Origin: Achromobacter mucicolens | GTDB taxonomy: Bacteria; Pseudomonadota; Gammaproteobacteria; Burkholderiales; Burkholderiaceae_B | Assembly (NCBI RefSeq): GCF_902859725.1 | Contig: NZ_CADIJP010000017.1 | Coordinates: forward strand, 1-64,000 | Direction of reading: 5' to 3' | DNA length: 64,000 nucleotides | Notes under the pieces: model-generated | Told to the model about the DNA's origin: nothing | Seen by the model: only the letters and a program-made list of their open reading frames with translations | Database searches by the model: none | Shown here: positions 27,970 through 39,375 of the stretch, piece after piece | Layout of the letters: every line of letters starts with the position of its first letter | Numbering within the stretch: position 1 is the stretch's first letter | Position numbers and translations under genes: made by a program

Positions 27970-28596
27970 ATGCACTCCAACGCGAAGGCCGCGCCGATGG
28001 CGGCCGTCAGCCATCCGCCGGACAAGCCGCCCGGCGCCCATCACGTTTCCTCGGTGGACGAGATCGTCCAGAGCTTCGAGGAAGCCGATCATCACGTGGT
28101 CAGCCTGGCCGGCTACCAGCCGGAAGACTGGATTTGCCTGGCCATGTTCTGGGCGATGGCGCTGCTGGTGTTCCTGCAGTTCTTTTCCCGCTACGTCCTG
28201 AACGACTCGTACGCCTGGACCGAGGAGCTGGCGGTGTATTGCCTGATCGGCGTGGTGTTCTTGGGATCCGCGATGTGCGTGCGCGCGTGCCGCCATATCC
28301 AGGTGGACTTCCTGTACCGCTACCTGCCCAAGCCTGCCGGCCGCGTGCTGTCCACGCTGATCGATATCCTGCGCACCGCGTTCTTCGGCTATGCCGTGTG
28401 GCTGACGTACCGCTACATCGTGCTGGTGGGCGACGAGCCCATGACGACGCTGTTCTGGAACAAGGCGTACGTCTATTGGGTGGCGCTGGCGGGCTTCGTC
28501 ATGATGTTCTTGCGGTCTCTGCAGGTGTCCGTGCAGAACTGGCGGCAGGGCTACTCCATCCTGGAGAACCCCGCGGCCTATGAGTCGCTGGACTGA
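27970..28596 (+). CDS. dctQ: TRAP transporter small permease subunit
   Basis: A 208-residue inner-membrane protein. A 40-50 residue cytoplasmic N-terminus is followed by four TM segments (starting near residue 55), with the DctQ-type F-S-R-Y-V-L-N-D-S-Y-A-W-T-E-E-L motif near 75-90. It partners DctM. It lies 80 nt after dctP and 49 nt before dctM. Confidence 0.92.
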   Translation: MHSNAKAAPMAAVSHPPDKPPGAHHVSSVDEIVQSFEEADHHVVSLAGYQPEDWICLAMFWAMALLVFLQFFSRYVLNDSYAWTEELAVYCLIGVVFLGSAMCVRACRHIQVDFLYRYLPKPAGRVLSTLIDILRTAFFGYAVWLTYRYIVLVGDEPMTTLFWNKAYVYWVALAGFVMMFLRSLQVSVQNWRQGYSILENPAAYESLD

Positions 28597-28645
28597 AGCG
28601 CTGGACTGAATTCCCGAATCCGCAGTGCCTTTGCCAGGAGCGAAC

Positions 28646-30055
28646 ATGGGCACCCTGATTGGAACCTTTCTGCTGTTGATGATCATGGGGCTGCCGGTGG
28701 CGGTCTCGATGGCGGGCGCATCCCTGCTGTACATCCTGATTTCCGGCAGCGTGCCGGACGTCGTGATCGCCCAGCGCATGATTGCGGGCGTCGAGTCGTT
28801 TCCGCTGCTGGCCGTGCCGTTTTTCATCCTGGCCGGCAACCTGATGAACATCGCGGGCATCACGGGCCGCATCTACAACTTCGCAGTCGCGCTGGTGGGC
28901 TGGATGCGCGGCGGGTTGGGGCAGGTGAACATCATCGGCTCGGTGGTGTTTGCCGGCATGTCCGGCACCGCCATCGCCGACGCCGCGGGCCTGGGCACCA
29001 TCGAGATCAAGGCCATGAAGGACCACGGCTACCAGACCGAGTTCGCGGTCGGGGTGACGGCCGCGTCGGCCACGCTGGGCCCCATCATTCCGCCGTCGCT
29101 GCCGTTCGTCATCTACGGCATGATGGCCAACGTGTCGATCGGTTCGCTGTTCCTGGCGGGCCTGATTCCCGGCCTGGTGCTGACCATCCTGATGATGCTT
29201 ACCGTGGCGTACTACGCGCGCCGCAACAACTGGGGCGGCGACGTTGCCTTCAACTGGAAACGGCTTGGCGGCGCGGGGCTGGAAGTGCTGATCGTGCTGG
29301 CGTTTCCGATGTCGATCTGGCTGATGACGCTGGCGGGCGTGTCGCCCAACGTCGCCACCGGCATCTCGTTCGCGGCCTTGCTGCTGCTGGACTGGAAGTT
29401 CAACTTTTCGGCCGTGATGGCGTTGATGGCGCCGGTGATCCTGATCGGCGGCATGACGCTGGGCTGGTTCACGCCCACGGAAGCCGCAGTGGCGGCCGTG
29501 ATCTGGGCGCTATTTTTGGGACTGGTGCGCTATCGCTCCATGACGTTGCGCACACTGGCCAAGGCGTCGTTCGACACCATCGAGACCACCGCGTCGGTCC
29601 TGTTCATCGTGACGGCAGCCTCGGTGTTCGCCTGGCTGCTGACAACGACGCAGGCCGCGCAGGCGCTCACCGACGCCATCCTGAGCGTGACGCAGAACAA
29701 GTGGGTGTTCCTGCTGATGGCGAACGTGCTGATCCTGATCGTCGGCTGCTTCATCGACACCATCGCGGCCATCACCATCCTCGTGCCCATCCTGCTGCCG
29801 ATCGTCCTGAAGCTGGGCATCGACCCGATCCACTTCGGGCTCATCATGACGCTGAACCTGATGATCGGCCTTCTGCATCCGCCAATGGGCATGGTGCTCT
29901 TCGTGCTGGCGCGGGTGGCCAAGCTGTCGGTCGAGCGCACCACGATGGCCATCCTGCCGTGGCTCGTGCCGCTGTTCGTGGCGCTGATCGCCATTACCTA
30001 CATTCCTTCGATCACCCTGTGGCTGCCCACCGTAATGGGCATGACCGGCAAATAA
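28646..30055 (+). CDS. dctM: TRAP transporter large permease subunit
   Basis: A 469-residue inner-membrane protein with about 12 TM segments, the sodium- or proton-coupled channel of the TRAP system. DctM-type features include G-M-S-G-T-A-I-A-D-A-A-G-L-G near 105-118 and G-P-I-I-P-P-S near 145. ATG 28646 has AGGAG just upstream; an in-frame GTG 21 nt earlier is less likely. Confidence 0.95.
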   Translation: MGTLIGTFLLLMIMGLPVAVSMAGASLLYILISGSVPDVVIAQRMIAGVESFPLLAVPFFILAGNLMNIAGITGRIYNFAVALVGWMRGGLGQVNIIGSVVFAGMSGTAIADAAGLGTIEIKAMKDHGYQTEFAVGVTAASATLGPIIPPSLPFVIYGMMANVSIGSLFLAGLIPGLVLTILMMLTVAYYARRNNWGGDVAFNWKRLGGAGLEVLIVLAFPMSIWLMTLAGVSPNVATGISFAALLLLDWKFNFSAVMALMAPVILIGGMTLGWFTPTEAAVAAVIWALFLGLVRYRSMTLRTLAKASFDTIETTASVLFIVTAASVFAWLLTTTQAAQALTDAILSVTQNKWVFLLMANVLILIVGCFIDTIAAITILVPILLPIVLKLGIDPIHFGLIMTLNLMIGLLHPPMGMVLFVLARVAKLSVERTTMAILPWLVPLFVALIAITYIPSITLWLPTVMGMTGK

Positions 30056-30814
<759 letters not shown>

Positions 30815-30845
30815 ATTCTTCTTTTCCAGTAACCAGGAAACCGCT

Positions 30846-31712
30846 ATGAAACTGATGCGCTATGGCGCCAAGGGCTCGGAAAAGCCCGCCTTGATCGACG
30901 CAGAGGGCCAGGTCCGCGACCTGTCGTCCGTCATTTCCGACATCACCGCCGAGTCGCTCGTGCCTGCCAAGCTGGCGCAGTTGCGCGCGCTGGATCCGGC
31001 GTCGCTGCCGCTTGTCGCGCAGCCCGGCCGCGTGGCGCCGCCGTGGCGCGGCATGGGCAAGTTCATTTGCATCGGCCTGAATTACGCCGACCATGCCGCC
31101 GAGTCCGGGCTGCCCGTGCCGGCCGAACCGGTCGTCTTCATGAAGACGACGTCCGCCGTGGTGGGCTGCAACGATCCGGTCGTGCTGCCGCAGGAATCGG
31201 TCAAGACCGACTGGGAAGTCGAGCTGGGCGTGGTGATCGGCGAGAAGGCCCGCTATGTCAGCGAGGCCGACGCCATGAAGCACGTGGCCGGTTACTGCGT
31301 GGTGAACGACGTGTCCGAGCGCGAATACCAGATCGAACGCGGGGGCACGTGGGACAAGGGCAAGGGCTGCGATACCTTCGGCCCCATCGGTCCTTGGCTG
31401 GTCACGGCCGACGAAGTCCCCAATCCGCAGGACCTGGAGATGTGGCTTGAGGTCAACGGCAAGCGCTACCAGAACGGCAGCACCCGCACGATGGTGTTCG
31501 GCGTGGCGCAACTGGTGTCGTACGTCAGCCGCTTCATGACGCTGTATCCGGGGGACCTCATCAGCACCGGCACGCCGCCCGGCGTGGGCATGGGCCAGAA
31601 GCCCGCGCCTGTCTACCTGAAGGCGGGCGACGAGATGAAACTGGGCATCGCGGGCCTGGGCGAACAGCGCCAGCGCGTCCATGCCTGGGATCCCGCCCTG
31701 ATCGACGGCTGA
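30846..31712 (+). CDS. Fumarylacetoacetate hydrolase-family 2,4-diketo-3-deoxy-acid hydrolase
   Basis: A 288-residue FAH-superfamily enzyme. Metal ligands E124 and E126 (D-W-E-V-E-L-G) and D155 (N-D-V-S-E-R-E) are in place, with I-G-L-N-Y-A-D-H near 76 and the S-T-G-T-P-P-G-V-G-M-G loop near 240. Related enzymes split 2,4-diketo-3-deoxy-fuconate or -rhamnonate into pyruvate plus lactate. Its position after the SDR gene supports the same chemistry on the local substrate. Confidence 0.85.
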   Translation: MKLMRYGAKGSEKPALIDAEGQVRDLSSVISDITAESLVPAKLAQLRALDPASLPLVAQPGRVAPPWRGMGKFICIGLNYADHAAESGLPVPAEPVVFMKTTSAVVGCNDPVVLPQESVKTDWEVELGVVIGEKARYVSEADAMKHVAGYCVVNDVSEREYQIERGGTWDKGKGCDTFGPIGPWLVTADEVPNPQDLEMWLEVNGKRYQNGSTRTMVFGVAQLVSYVSRFMTLYPGDLISTGTPPGVGMGQKPAPVYLKAGDEMKLGIAGLGEQRQRVHAWDPALIDG

Positions 31713-31742
31713 TCCGCACCCCCCTTGCATTCCGGAGTTCTC

Positions 31743-33278
31743 ATGTCGCAGACCGATACGGCAGTCATCCGCATTCACCCGGCGGACAACGTGGTGATCG
31801 CTAGACGCCAGCTTGTCAGCGGCACGCGCCTGGAGGGCGAGGGGGTGACCATCGTGGGGCTGGTGCCGCCCGGCCACAAGGTGGCCGTGCGTGCCATCGC
31901 GGCCGGCGAACCGGTGCGCCGCTACAACCAGATCATCGGTGTGGCGCGGCAGGACATTGCGCCCGGCCAGCACGTCCATACCCAGAATCTTGAGTTCTCG
32001 GATTTCGAACGCGACTATGCCGTGGGGCAAGATGCGCGGCCCACCGACTACGTGGGGGCGCCCGCCATGTTCGACGGCATCGTGCGTGCCGACGGCCGCA
32101 TCGCCACCCGCAACTACATCGGCATCCTGACCAGCGTGAACTGTTCGGCGACGGTGGCGCGCGCCATCGCCGATCACTTCCGCCGCGACATCCGGCCCGA
32201 GGCCCTGGCAGCCTGTCCGAACGTGGACGGCGTGGTGGCGCTGACGCATGGCGCGGGCTGCGCCACCGGCAGCGACGGCGAACCATTGCGCGTGCTGCGG
32301 CGCACGCTGGGCGGCTACGCCCGGCATGCCAACTTCGGCGGGCTGATGGTCGTGGGGCTTGGCTGCGAGACCAACCAGATCGGCGGGCTGATGGAGCAGG
32401 AGCATTTGCGCGAAAGCGGCATGCTGCACACCTTCAACATCCAGGACACCGGCGGCACGCGCAAGACCGTGGCGCGCGGCATCGAACTGGTCGAGCGCAT
32501 GCTGGACCAGGCCAATCGCGTCCAGCGCCAGCCCGTGCCCGCCAGCCACCTGACCGTGGGGTTGCAATGCGGCGGGTCGGATGGCTATTCCGGCATCAGC
32601 GCCAATCCTGCGCTGGGCGCCGCGGTGGACCTGCTGGTGCGCCACGGCGGCACGGCCATCCTGTCCGAGACACCGGAAATCTACGGCGGCGAGCACCTGC
32701 TGACGCGCCGCGCGCAATCGCCGGCCGTGGCGGACAAGCTGCTGGCGCGCGTGCGCTGGTGGGAAGACTACTGCGCCCGCAACGACGCCGAGATGGACAA
32801 CAACCCCTCGGCCGGCAACAAGGCGGGCGGCCTGACCACCATCCTGGAAAAATCGCTGGGCGCCATCGCCAAGAGCGGCACGACCAATCTCACCGACGTC
32901 TACGAGTACGCCGAGCCCGTGCATACACGTGGGCTGGTCTTCATGGACACCCCGGGCTACGACCCGGTCTCGGCCACCGGGCAGGTGGCCGGGGGCGCCA
33001 ACCTGATCTGCTTTACCACTGGCCGCGGGTCCGCGTATGGCTGCGCGCCCGCCCCGTCGCTCAAGCTGTCCACCAACACGGCGCTATGGCAGCGCCAGTC
33101 CGACGATATCGACATCAATTGCGGTGAAGTCGTCGACGGCGCGCAGAGCGTGGCGCAGATGGGCGAGCGCATTTTCCAGCTCATGCTGCAGACGGCGTCG
33201 GGCCGGCGCACCCGCAGCGAGACGCACGGCTACGGACAAAATGAATTCGTCCCGTGGCAACTGGGCGCGGTGATGTAG
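31743..33278 (+). CDS. UxaA-family altronate/aldonate dehydratase
   Basis: A 511-residue dehydratase with an N-terminal SAF domain (about residues 1-95) and a long GD_AH catalytic domain: R-N-Y-I-G-I near 122, T-H-G-A-G-C near 170, D-N-N-P-S-A-G-N-K-A-G-G-L-T near 355, and F-T-T-G-R-G-S near 425. Family members remove water from altronate, galactarate or arabinonate to give 2-keto-3-deoxy acids. ATG 31743 is preferred over an in-frame start 18 nt upstream. This step would feed the SDR and FAH enzymes. Confidence 0.9.
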   Translation: MSQTDTAVIRIHPADNVVIARRQLVSGTRLEGEGVTIVGLVPPGHKVAVRAIAAGEPVRRYNQIIGVARQDIAPGQHVHTQNLEFSDFERDYAVGQDARPTDYVGAPAMFDGIVRADGRIATRNYIGILTSVNCSATVARAIADHFRRDIRPEALAACPNVDGVVALTHGAGCATGSDGEPLRVLRRTLGGYARHANFGGLMVVGLGCETNQIGGLMEQEHLRESGMLHTFNIQDTGGTRKTVARGIELVERMLDQANRVQRQPVPASHLTVGLQCGGSDGYSGISANPALGAAVDLLVRHGGTAILSETPEIYGGEHLLTRRAQSPAVADKLLARVRWWEDYCARNDAEMDNNPSAGNKAGGLTTILEKSLGAIAKSGTTNLTDVYEYAEPVHTRGLVFMDTPGYDPVSATGQVAGGANLICFTTGRGSAYGCAPAPSLKLSTNTALWQRQSDDIDINCGEVVDGAQSVAQMGERIFQLMLQTASGRRTRSETHGYGQNEFVPWQLGAVM

Positions 33279-33337
33279 CGAAGACGGCTCGGGGCATGCT
33301 ATACCCTGGCGTCTCCCCTTTTAGGCATAGCGCACCC

Positions 33338-34858
33338 ATGCTTGAACGTTTGAATTCGGAGTCATTGCCGCGTCTGCCCGCCGACGTTGAAAAGCCCAGC
33401 TACGACCGTAGCCGGCTGACGCCGGGCATCGTCCATCTGGGGCTGGGCGCCTTTCACCGGGCGCATCAGGCGTTTGTCACCGATCAGGCGATGCAAGCCA
33501 GCGGCGACCTCACCTGGGGCATCCTGGGCGTCTCGCTGCGCCACCCCGCCACCCGCGATGCGCTAACGCCCCAGGACGGGCTTTACACGCTGGCCGTGCG
33601 CGACGCCGGTCCGGACGGTCAGGACCGCGAACACCTGCGTATCGTGGGATCCGTGCTGCGCGTGATGGTGGCCGAGGAAGACCCCAACGCCGTCCTCGAA
33701 CGCATCGCGTATCCGCAGACCCGCATCGTCAGCCTGACCGTGACGGAAAAGGGCTACAGCCACGAACCGGCCACGGGACATCTGCGCTGGGACGATCCGG
33801 ACATCGTGCACGATCTGGAAAACCCCATCCGGCCCCGCAGCACCATCGGCATCCTGGTCTACGGCCTGGCGCTGCGGCGCGAACGCGACCTGCCGCCGAT
33901 CACGCTGTTGTCTTGCGACAACCTGCGCGGCAACGGCGACACGCTGCGCAGCCTGGTGCTGGCCTTTGCGCTGCGCGTTGACGTGACCCTGGCCGACTGG
34001 ATCGACCGCCACTGCACGTTTCCGAACTCCATGGTCGACCGCATCGTGCCGGCCACCGAAGACCAGGACCGCCGGCGGATCGCCGAACGCCTGGGCGTCG
34101 AGGATGCCTGGCCCGTGCTGGGCGAGCCCTATCTGAACTGGGTGATCGAAGACCGGTTCGCCGCCGGCCGCCCCGCCTGGGACGCGTACGGGGGCGCCAC
34201 CTTCGTGCGCAATGCGGCGCCCTACGATCGTCTGAAGCTGCGCATGGTCAGCGGGCCGCATTCGGCGCTGGCCTATCTGGGCGCGACGCTGGGACTGCAT
34301 ACGGTGGCCGATGCCGCCAACACGCCCGCGCTGCGGGCGTTCGTCGACGCCATGATGCGCGAAGAGATCGCCCCGACCCTGCGCGGCATTCCCGACACGG
34401 GGCTGGTGGAATACCGTCTGCGGTTTCTGGAACGGATCTCCAACCCGGCGCTGCCGCATCCGCTGTCGCAGATCGCCATGGACGGATCGCAGAAGCTGCC
34501 CCAGCGCCTGCTGGACACCATTCGCGACCGGCTGCGTGCCGGCCACGGCATCGATCGTCTGTGCCTGGCGGTCGCCGCATGGCTGAACTACCTGCGCGGC
34601 GAGGACGAGCAGGGCAGCGCCTACCCCATCCAGGACCCCATCGCCGCGCGCCTTGACCGCCTATTGGCGCGCGCCGAGGTGGCCGCGCATGCCGCCATGC
34701 CGTCGCAGGCGGCTCAGCGGCGCGCGACGGTGCTGGCGCGCTTTAAACCGGTGTTCGGCGACCTGGGCAATTCGGCCGAGTTCGTGGGCGCCCTGACCAA
34801 GCATCTGGAAGCGCTGCGCGAGCACGGTGTGATCCATGCCGTGCAGGCGGCCACCTAG
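33338..34858 (+). CDS. Mannitol dehydrogenase/fructuronate reductase family oxidoreductase with an altered active-site motif
   Basis: A 506-residue member of the polyol-specific long-chain dehydrogenases (mannitol, arabinitol, altronate and mannonate oxidoreductases). V-H-L-G-L-G-A-F-H-R-A-H-Q at 32-44 forms the NAD(P) site, and S-C-D-N-L at 192-196 provides one catalytic Asn. The usual Lys-x4-Asn-x2-His motif reads K300-L-R-M-V-S305-G-P-H308, so serine replaces the second conserved Asn. ATG 33338 is the family start. It probably interconverts a keto acid or ketose and the aldonate fed to the dehydratase; direction and substrate are unknown. Confidence 0.88.
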   Translation: MLERLNSESLPRLPADVEKPSYDRSRLTPGIVHLGLGAFHRAHQAFVTDQAMQASGDLTWGILGVSLRHPATRDALTPQDGLYTLAVRDAGPDGQDREHLRIVGSVLRVMVAEEDPNAVLERIAYPQTRIVSLTVTEKGYSHEPATGHLRWDDPDIVHDLENPIRPRSTIGILVYGLALRRERDLPPITLLSCDNLRGNGDTLRSLVLAFALRVDVTLADWIDRHCTFPNSMVDRIVPATEDQDRRRIAERLGVEDAWPVLGEPYLNWVIEDRFAAGRPAWDAYGGATFVRNAAPYDRLKLRMVSGPHSALAYLGATLGLHTVADAANTPALRAFVDAMMREEIAPTLRGIPDTGLVEYRLRFLERISNPALPHPLSQIAMDGSQKLPQRLLDTIRDRLRAGHGIDRLCLAVAAWLNYLRGEDEQGSAYPIQDPIAARLDRLLARAEVAAHAAMPSQAAQRRATVLARFKPVFGDLGNSAEFVGALTKHLEALREHGVIHAVQAAT

Positions 34859-34867
34859 GAGACAAGC

Positions 34868-35923
34868 ATGGACGCCGAAAGCCGCGTGACCGCCGACGAA
34901 TGGGAACGCTGGGCCGAGGCGTGCCTGCTTGCGCAGGATTTTCCGGCCGATGACGCGCGCTGTCTGGCGCAAAGCCTGGCGCAGACCAGCCTGTGGGGCA
35001 TCGATTCGCACGGCATCGCGCGGCTGCCGCATTACCTGAATCGCGTGGCGTACGGCTCGATCCTCGCCAGGCCCGACGTCCGCATCGTGCGCACGGGGCC
35101 GGGCACGGCACAGGTCCACGGGGGCCGGGGGCAGGGCATCGTGGTGGCGCATCGGGCCAATGCGCTGGCCGTCGAGCTGGCCCGCGACGCCGGCGTGGCG
35201 GCGGTCGGCGTCAGCGACTCCTCGCATTGCGGGGCGATTGGGCTCTACAGCCGCGCGGCAGCCAGGCAGGGTTTGATCGGCATCGCCTTCACGCATTCGG
35301 ACTCGGTCGCCGCGCCCTTTGGCGGGCGCGAAGCCTTCTTCGGCACCAATCCCCTATCGCTGGCATTTCCGCGCGCGGACGGGTCGCCGTTGTGCCTGGA
35401 CATGGCCACGACCTCCATTCCTTGGAACCGCGTCATGAACGCGCGGCGCGATGGCTTGGCGTTGCCGGCGGGCGTGGCGCTGGACGAGAACGGAGCGGAC
35501 TGCACCCACGCGCAGGCCGCGCGCGCATTGCGGCCGCTAGGTGGCGAGGAATACGGCTACAAGGGGTATGGCCTTGCGATGATGGTCGAGCTGCTGTGCG
35601 GACCGCTCAACGGCAATCCATTCGGCCCGCATATCTCGTCGATGTACGAGGCGCTGGACCAGCCGCGCGAGCTGGGCGCGTTCTTCATTGTCATCGACCC
35701 GGCGCGCTTTGCCGGTGGGGCGGCGCTGGCCGCGGTGGTGGCGGGGATGGCGGTCGAGCTGTCACAGGCGCCGGGCGCGCCCCGCATGCCTGGCGATCCG
35801 GAGGCGGTGCATGAGCGGGAACGGCAGCGGCTTGGCCTGCCCGTGCCGCCCGCGCTGTGGGACGAGATGGCGGACTGGAGCCGCCGGCTGGGCGTGGCGC
35901 TGCCGGCGACTCGTCAGGCGTAG
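34868..35923 (+). CDS. Ldh2/MDH2-family (YjmC/YlbC-like) NAD(P)-dependent oxidoreductase
   Basis: A 351-residue enzyme of the malate/L-lactate/ureidoglycolate dehydrogenase family. The G-I-D-S-H-G-I-A-R-L motif (about 44-53) with the catalytic His, A-V-G-V-S-D-S-S-H-C-G-A near 118 and F-F-G-T-N-P-L-S-L-A-F-P near 155 are diagnostic. Relatives reduce 2-oxo acids such as 2,3-diketo-L-gulonate. It is the last gene of the sugar-acid operon, 9 nt after the previous gene, and converges on livF. Confidence 0.9.
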   Translation: MDAESRVTADEWERWAEACLLAQDFPADDARCLAQSLAQTSLWGIDSHGIARLPHYLNRVAYGSILARPDVRIVRTGPGTAQVHGGRGQGIVVAHRANALAVELARDAGVAAVGVSDSSHCGAIGLYSRAAARQGLIGIAFTHSDSVAAPFGGREAFFGTNPLSLAFPRADGSPLCLDMATTSIPWNRVMNARRDGLALPAGVALDENGADCTHAQAARALRPLGGEEYGYKGYGLAMMVELLCGPLNGNPFGPHISSMYEALDQPRELGAFFIVIDPARFAGGAALAAVVAGMAVELSQAPGAPRMPGDPEAVHERERQRLGLPVPPALWDEMADWSRRLGVALPATRQA

Positions 35924-35946
35924 CTGCGCAATCCTTGGGCCTGCTC

Positions 35947-36653
35947 CTACACCCCCAGGTACTGCAGCAGCCGCGCCTCGTCGTCCAGGAATTCCCGCGA
36001 CGTACCCGTCCACGCAACGCGACCCTTTTCCACGATGGCGTGGCGGTCGGCAGTGGCCAGCAGCGGCTCCAGGTTCTTATCGATGCACAGCACGGCCAAA
36101 CCGGTCTGCTTCAGCGTATCCAGCGCGGCCCAGATTTCTTCGCGCACCACGGGCGCGAGCCCTTCGGTGGCCTCATCCAGAATCAGCAGCCGGGGATTGG
36201 TGAGCAGTGCGCGGCCGATGGCCAGCATCTGCTGTTCTCCGCCCGACAAGTGGCTGCCCAGGTGCTTGGCGCGTTCGGACAGGCGCGGGAACAGCGCGTA
36301 CACGCGTTCCAGCGTCCAGGGCTGCGCCGCGCCTTGCCGGTTGTGCGCGGTGGCCACCAGGTTCTCGCGCACGGACAGATTGGGAAAGACATGGCGGCCT
36401 TCAGGCACCAGCCCGATGCCGCACTGCGCTACCTTGTAGGACGGTAGGCGGCTGATGTCCGCGCCGTCGAAGCTGATGGCGCCGCGCGAGGCGGGGTTCA
36501 GGCCCATCACCGCCTTGACGGTGGTGGACTTGCCCATGCCGTTGCGTCCCAGCAGGGTCACAAATTCGCCGGGCGCGATGTCCAGGTCGATGCCGAAGAG
36601 CGCCTGGCTGGCGCCGTAGTGCGCGGTGACACCGCGCAGCGAGAGCAGGGCGG

Positions 36654-36657
<4 letters not shown>
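35947..36657 (-). CDS. livF: Branched-chain-type ABC transporter ATP-binding protein LivF
   Basis: A 236-residue ATPase. Walker A G-R-N-G-M-G-K-S-T at about 37-45, signature L-S-G-G-E-Q-Q-M-L and Walker B L-L-I-L-D-E-A-T-E-G-L-A-P are the LivF pattern. ATG 36657 overlaps the livG stop. It is the last gene of a transporter that sits downstream of 3-hydroxyanthranilate genes, so an aromatic or kynurenine-derived cargo is more likely than leucine. Confidence 0.93.
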
Positions 36658-37417
<760 letters not shown>

Positions 37418-37421
<4 letters not shown>

Positions 37422-38401
37422 TGCGGCTCTCCGGAGGGATGGCGCGCCGCCCGGCGAGGCACGCACCACGGTGTTGCCGACAGACTGCCGTAGACGCCGC
37501 GCCGCGAGGCGAGCACCACGCCGACGATCAACAGGCCCATGACCAGCATCCAGTGATCGGTGATGAGCTTCAAGCCTTCTTCCAGCAGCAGAAACGCCAG
37601 CGCGCCGGCCACCGGACCGAACAGCGTGCCCAGGCCGCCCAGCGCGACCATCACAATAAGTTCGCCGGACGTGGTCCACGCCAGGTAGGACGGCGAGACG
37701 TACATGGTGAGGTTCGCCAGCAGCACGCCCGCCACGCCGCAGATGACGGCGGAAATCACATAGGCGGCAAGCCGGTAGCGCAGCGTGGGAAAGCCCAGCG
37801 CGCGCATGCGGCGCTCGTTGGCCTGGCAGCCGCGCAGGGCCATGCCGAAGGGCGCGTGGATCAGCCGGTGCATCAGCCACAGCACCAGCAGCAGCAAGCC
37901 GAAGGCCGTGCAATACAGCGCGAGCGGCGTGTCCAGCCGGAAGAGGCCAAAGTCGCTGCCGGCAAAGAGCGACATGCCGTCGTCGCCGCCAAAGCCTTCC
38001 AGCCCCGTCGCCAGAAAATAGAACATCTGCGCAAAGGCCAGCGTGATCATGATGAACGCGATGCCGTTGGTGCGCATGACCACATAGCCGCTGACCAGCC
38101 CGACGGCCGCGCACGCGCCGATGGCGCCGGCCAAATGCAGCCAGCCGCTTTCGATGCCGTAGTGCGACAGCACGCCGACGGAATACGCGCCCAGGCCCAG
38201 ATACAGCGCATGGCCAAAGCTCACCATGCCGCCGTAGCCCAGCAGCAGATTCAGCGCCAGCGCCGCGATGCCGTAAACCAGCACGCGGCCGAACAGCGCA
38301 AGCAGAAACGGTTCGCCCTGCCACTGCGCGTACACGGGCACCAGGGCGAACAAGAACAGCAGCGCGGCGGCGGCCAGCGTGCGGGGAGATAGCGTGAACA
38401 T
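37418..38401 (-). CDS. livM: Branched-chain-type ABC transporter permease LivM
   Basis: A 327-residue inner-membrane permease with about 9-10 TM segments. L-L-G-Y-G-G-M-V-S-F-G-H-A-L-Y-L-G near 54-70 and M-V-A-L-G-G-L-G-T-L-F-G-P near 230 match LivM. It lies 13 nt after livH and overlaps livG. Confidence 0.94.
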
Positions 38402-38414
38402 GGCGTCGGCGTCC

Positions 38415-39335
38415 TTATCCGTGCCTGACAGGAAAGAGGCCCTGCGGCCGCATCGCCAGCACCAGCGCCATGACGATGTAGATCAGCATCGACGCGATGG
38501 CGGGGCCTGCGGCATTGGCCGCAGCCGGGGGCAGGGCGGCGCGCAGCAGCGTCGGCAGCAGCGCGCGTCCCAGCGTGTCGATCAGCCCGACCATCAACGC
38601 GGCCAGGAATGCGCCGCGCACGGAGCCGATGCCGCCGATCACGATGACCACCAGCGTCAGGATCAGGATGGGTTCGCCCATGCCGGTCTGCGCGGACAGG
38701 ATGGGGCCGGCCATCAGCCCGGCCAGGCCCGCCAGCACGGCGCCCAGCACGAACAGCAGCGTGTTCAGGCGCGCGATGTTCACACCCAGCGCGCCGACCA
38801 TCATGCGGTCGGTGGACCCGGCGCGGATCAGCATGCCGAGCCGAGTGCGATGGATGAGCAGGTAACACCCCGCCGCGACCACCAGCCCGACCACGATGAT
38901 GAGAAACCGGTACAGCGGATACGTGACGCCCAGGATGTCGATGGTGCCGGACAGCCAGGACGGCAGCCCCATGCTGATCGGCGCGGGTCCCCACAGAATG
39001 CGGGTGAGCTCGTTGAAAAACAGGATGAAACCGAACGTGGCCAGCACCTGGTCCAGGTGATCGCGCGGATATAGCCGCGCCAGCGCGATCCGGTCCAGCA
39101 GCAGCCCCAGCACGGCCATGCCCGCGACGACCGCAGCGGCGGCCAGCAGGAACGAGCCGGTGTGCCGGAACACGGTGGCCGCGATGAACGCACCCATCAT
39201 GTACAGCGACCCGTGCGCCAGGTTGATGAAATTCATGATGCCGAACACCAGTGTCAGACCGGCGGCCAGCAGAAACAGCAGGATGCCGAGTTGCAGGCCG
39301 TTCAAGGCCTGCACCAGCAGCAGCGTCGTGGACAT
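38415..39335 (-). CDS. livH: Branched-chain-type ABC transporter permease LivH
   Basis: A 306-residue inner-membrane permease of about 8 TM segments. F-G-I-M-N-F-I-N-L-A-H-G-S-L-Y-M-M-G-A near 31-49 is the LivH signature, and I-V-I-G-G-I-G-S-V-R-G-A is the cytoplasmic coupling segment. A short hairpin lies between it and the binding-protein gene. Confidence 0.94.
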   Translation of the reverse strand: MSTTLLLVQALNGLQLGILLFLLAAGLTLVFGIMNFINLAHGSLYMMGAFIAATVFRHTGSFLLAAAAVVAGMAVLGLLLDRIALARLYPRDHLDQVLATFGFILFFNELTRILWGPAPISMGLPSWLSGTIDILGVTYPLYRFLIIVVGLVVAAGCYLLIHRTRLGMLIRAGSTDRMMVGALGVNIARLNTLLFVLGAVLAGLAGLMAGPILSAQTGMGEPILILTLVVIVIGGIGSVRGAFLAALMVGLIDTLGRALLPTLLRAALPPAAANAAGPAIASMLIYIVMALVLAMRPQGLFPVRHG

Positions 39336-39353
39336 GGCTACACCCCCTTGCTG

Positions 39354-39370
39354 GCGGCCGGCTGGGCCGC
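39354..39370 (-). other. Hairpin between the binding-protein gene and livH
   Basis: GCGGCC (39354-39359) pairs with GGCCGC (39365-39370) around a 5-nt loop. No T-run is present, so it more likely protects the upstream mRNA or tunes expression than terminates transcription. Confidence 0.45.
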
Positions 39371-39375
39371 CCGCT

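Noticed and set aside
33254-33337. Upstream start for the mannitol-dehydrogenase-type gene overlapping the dehydratase gene
   Set aside because: The family N-terminus fits ATG 33338, and the upstream extension is not conserved-looking.
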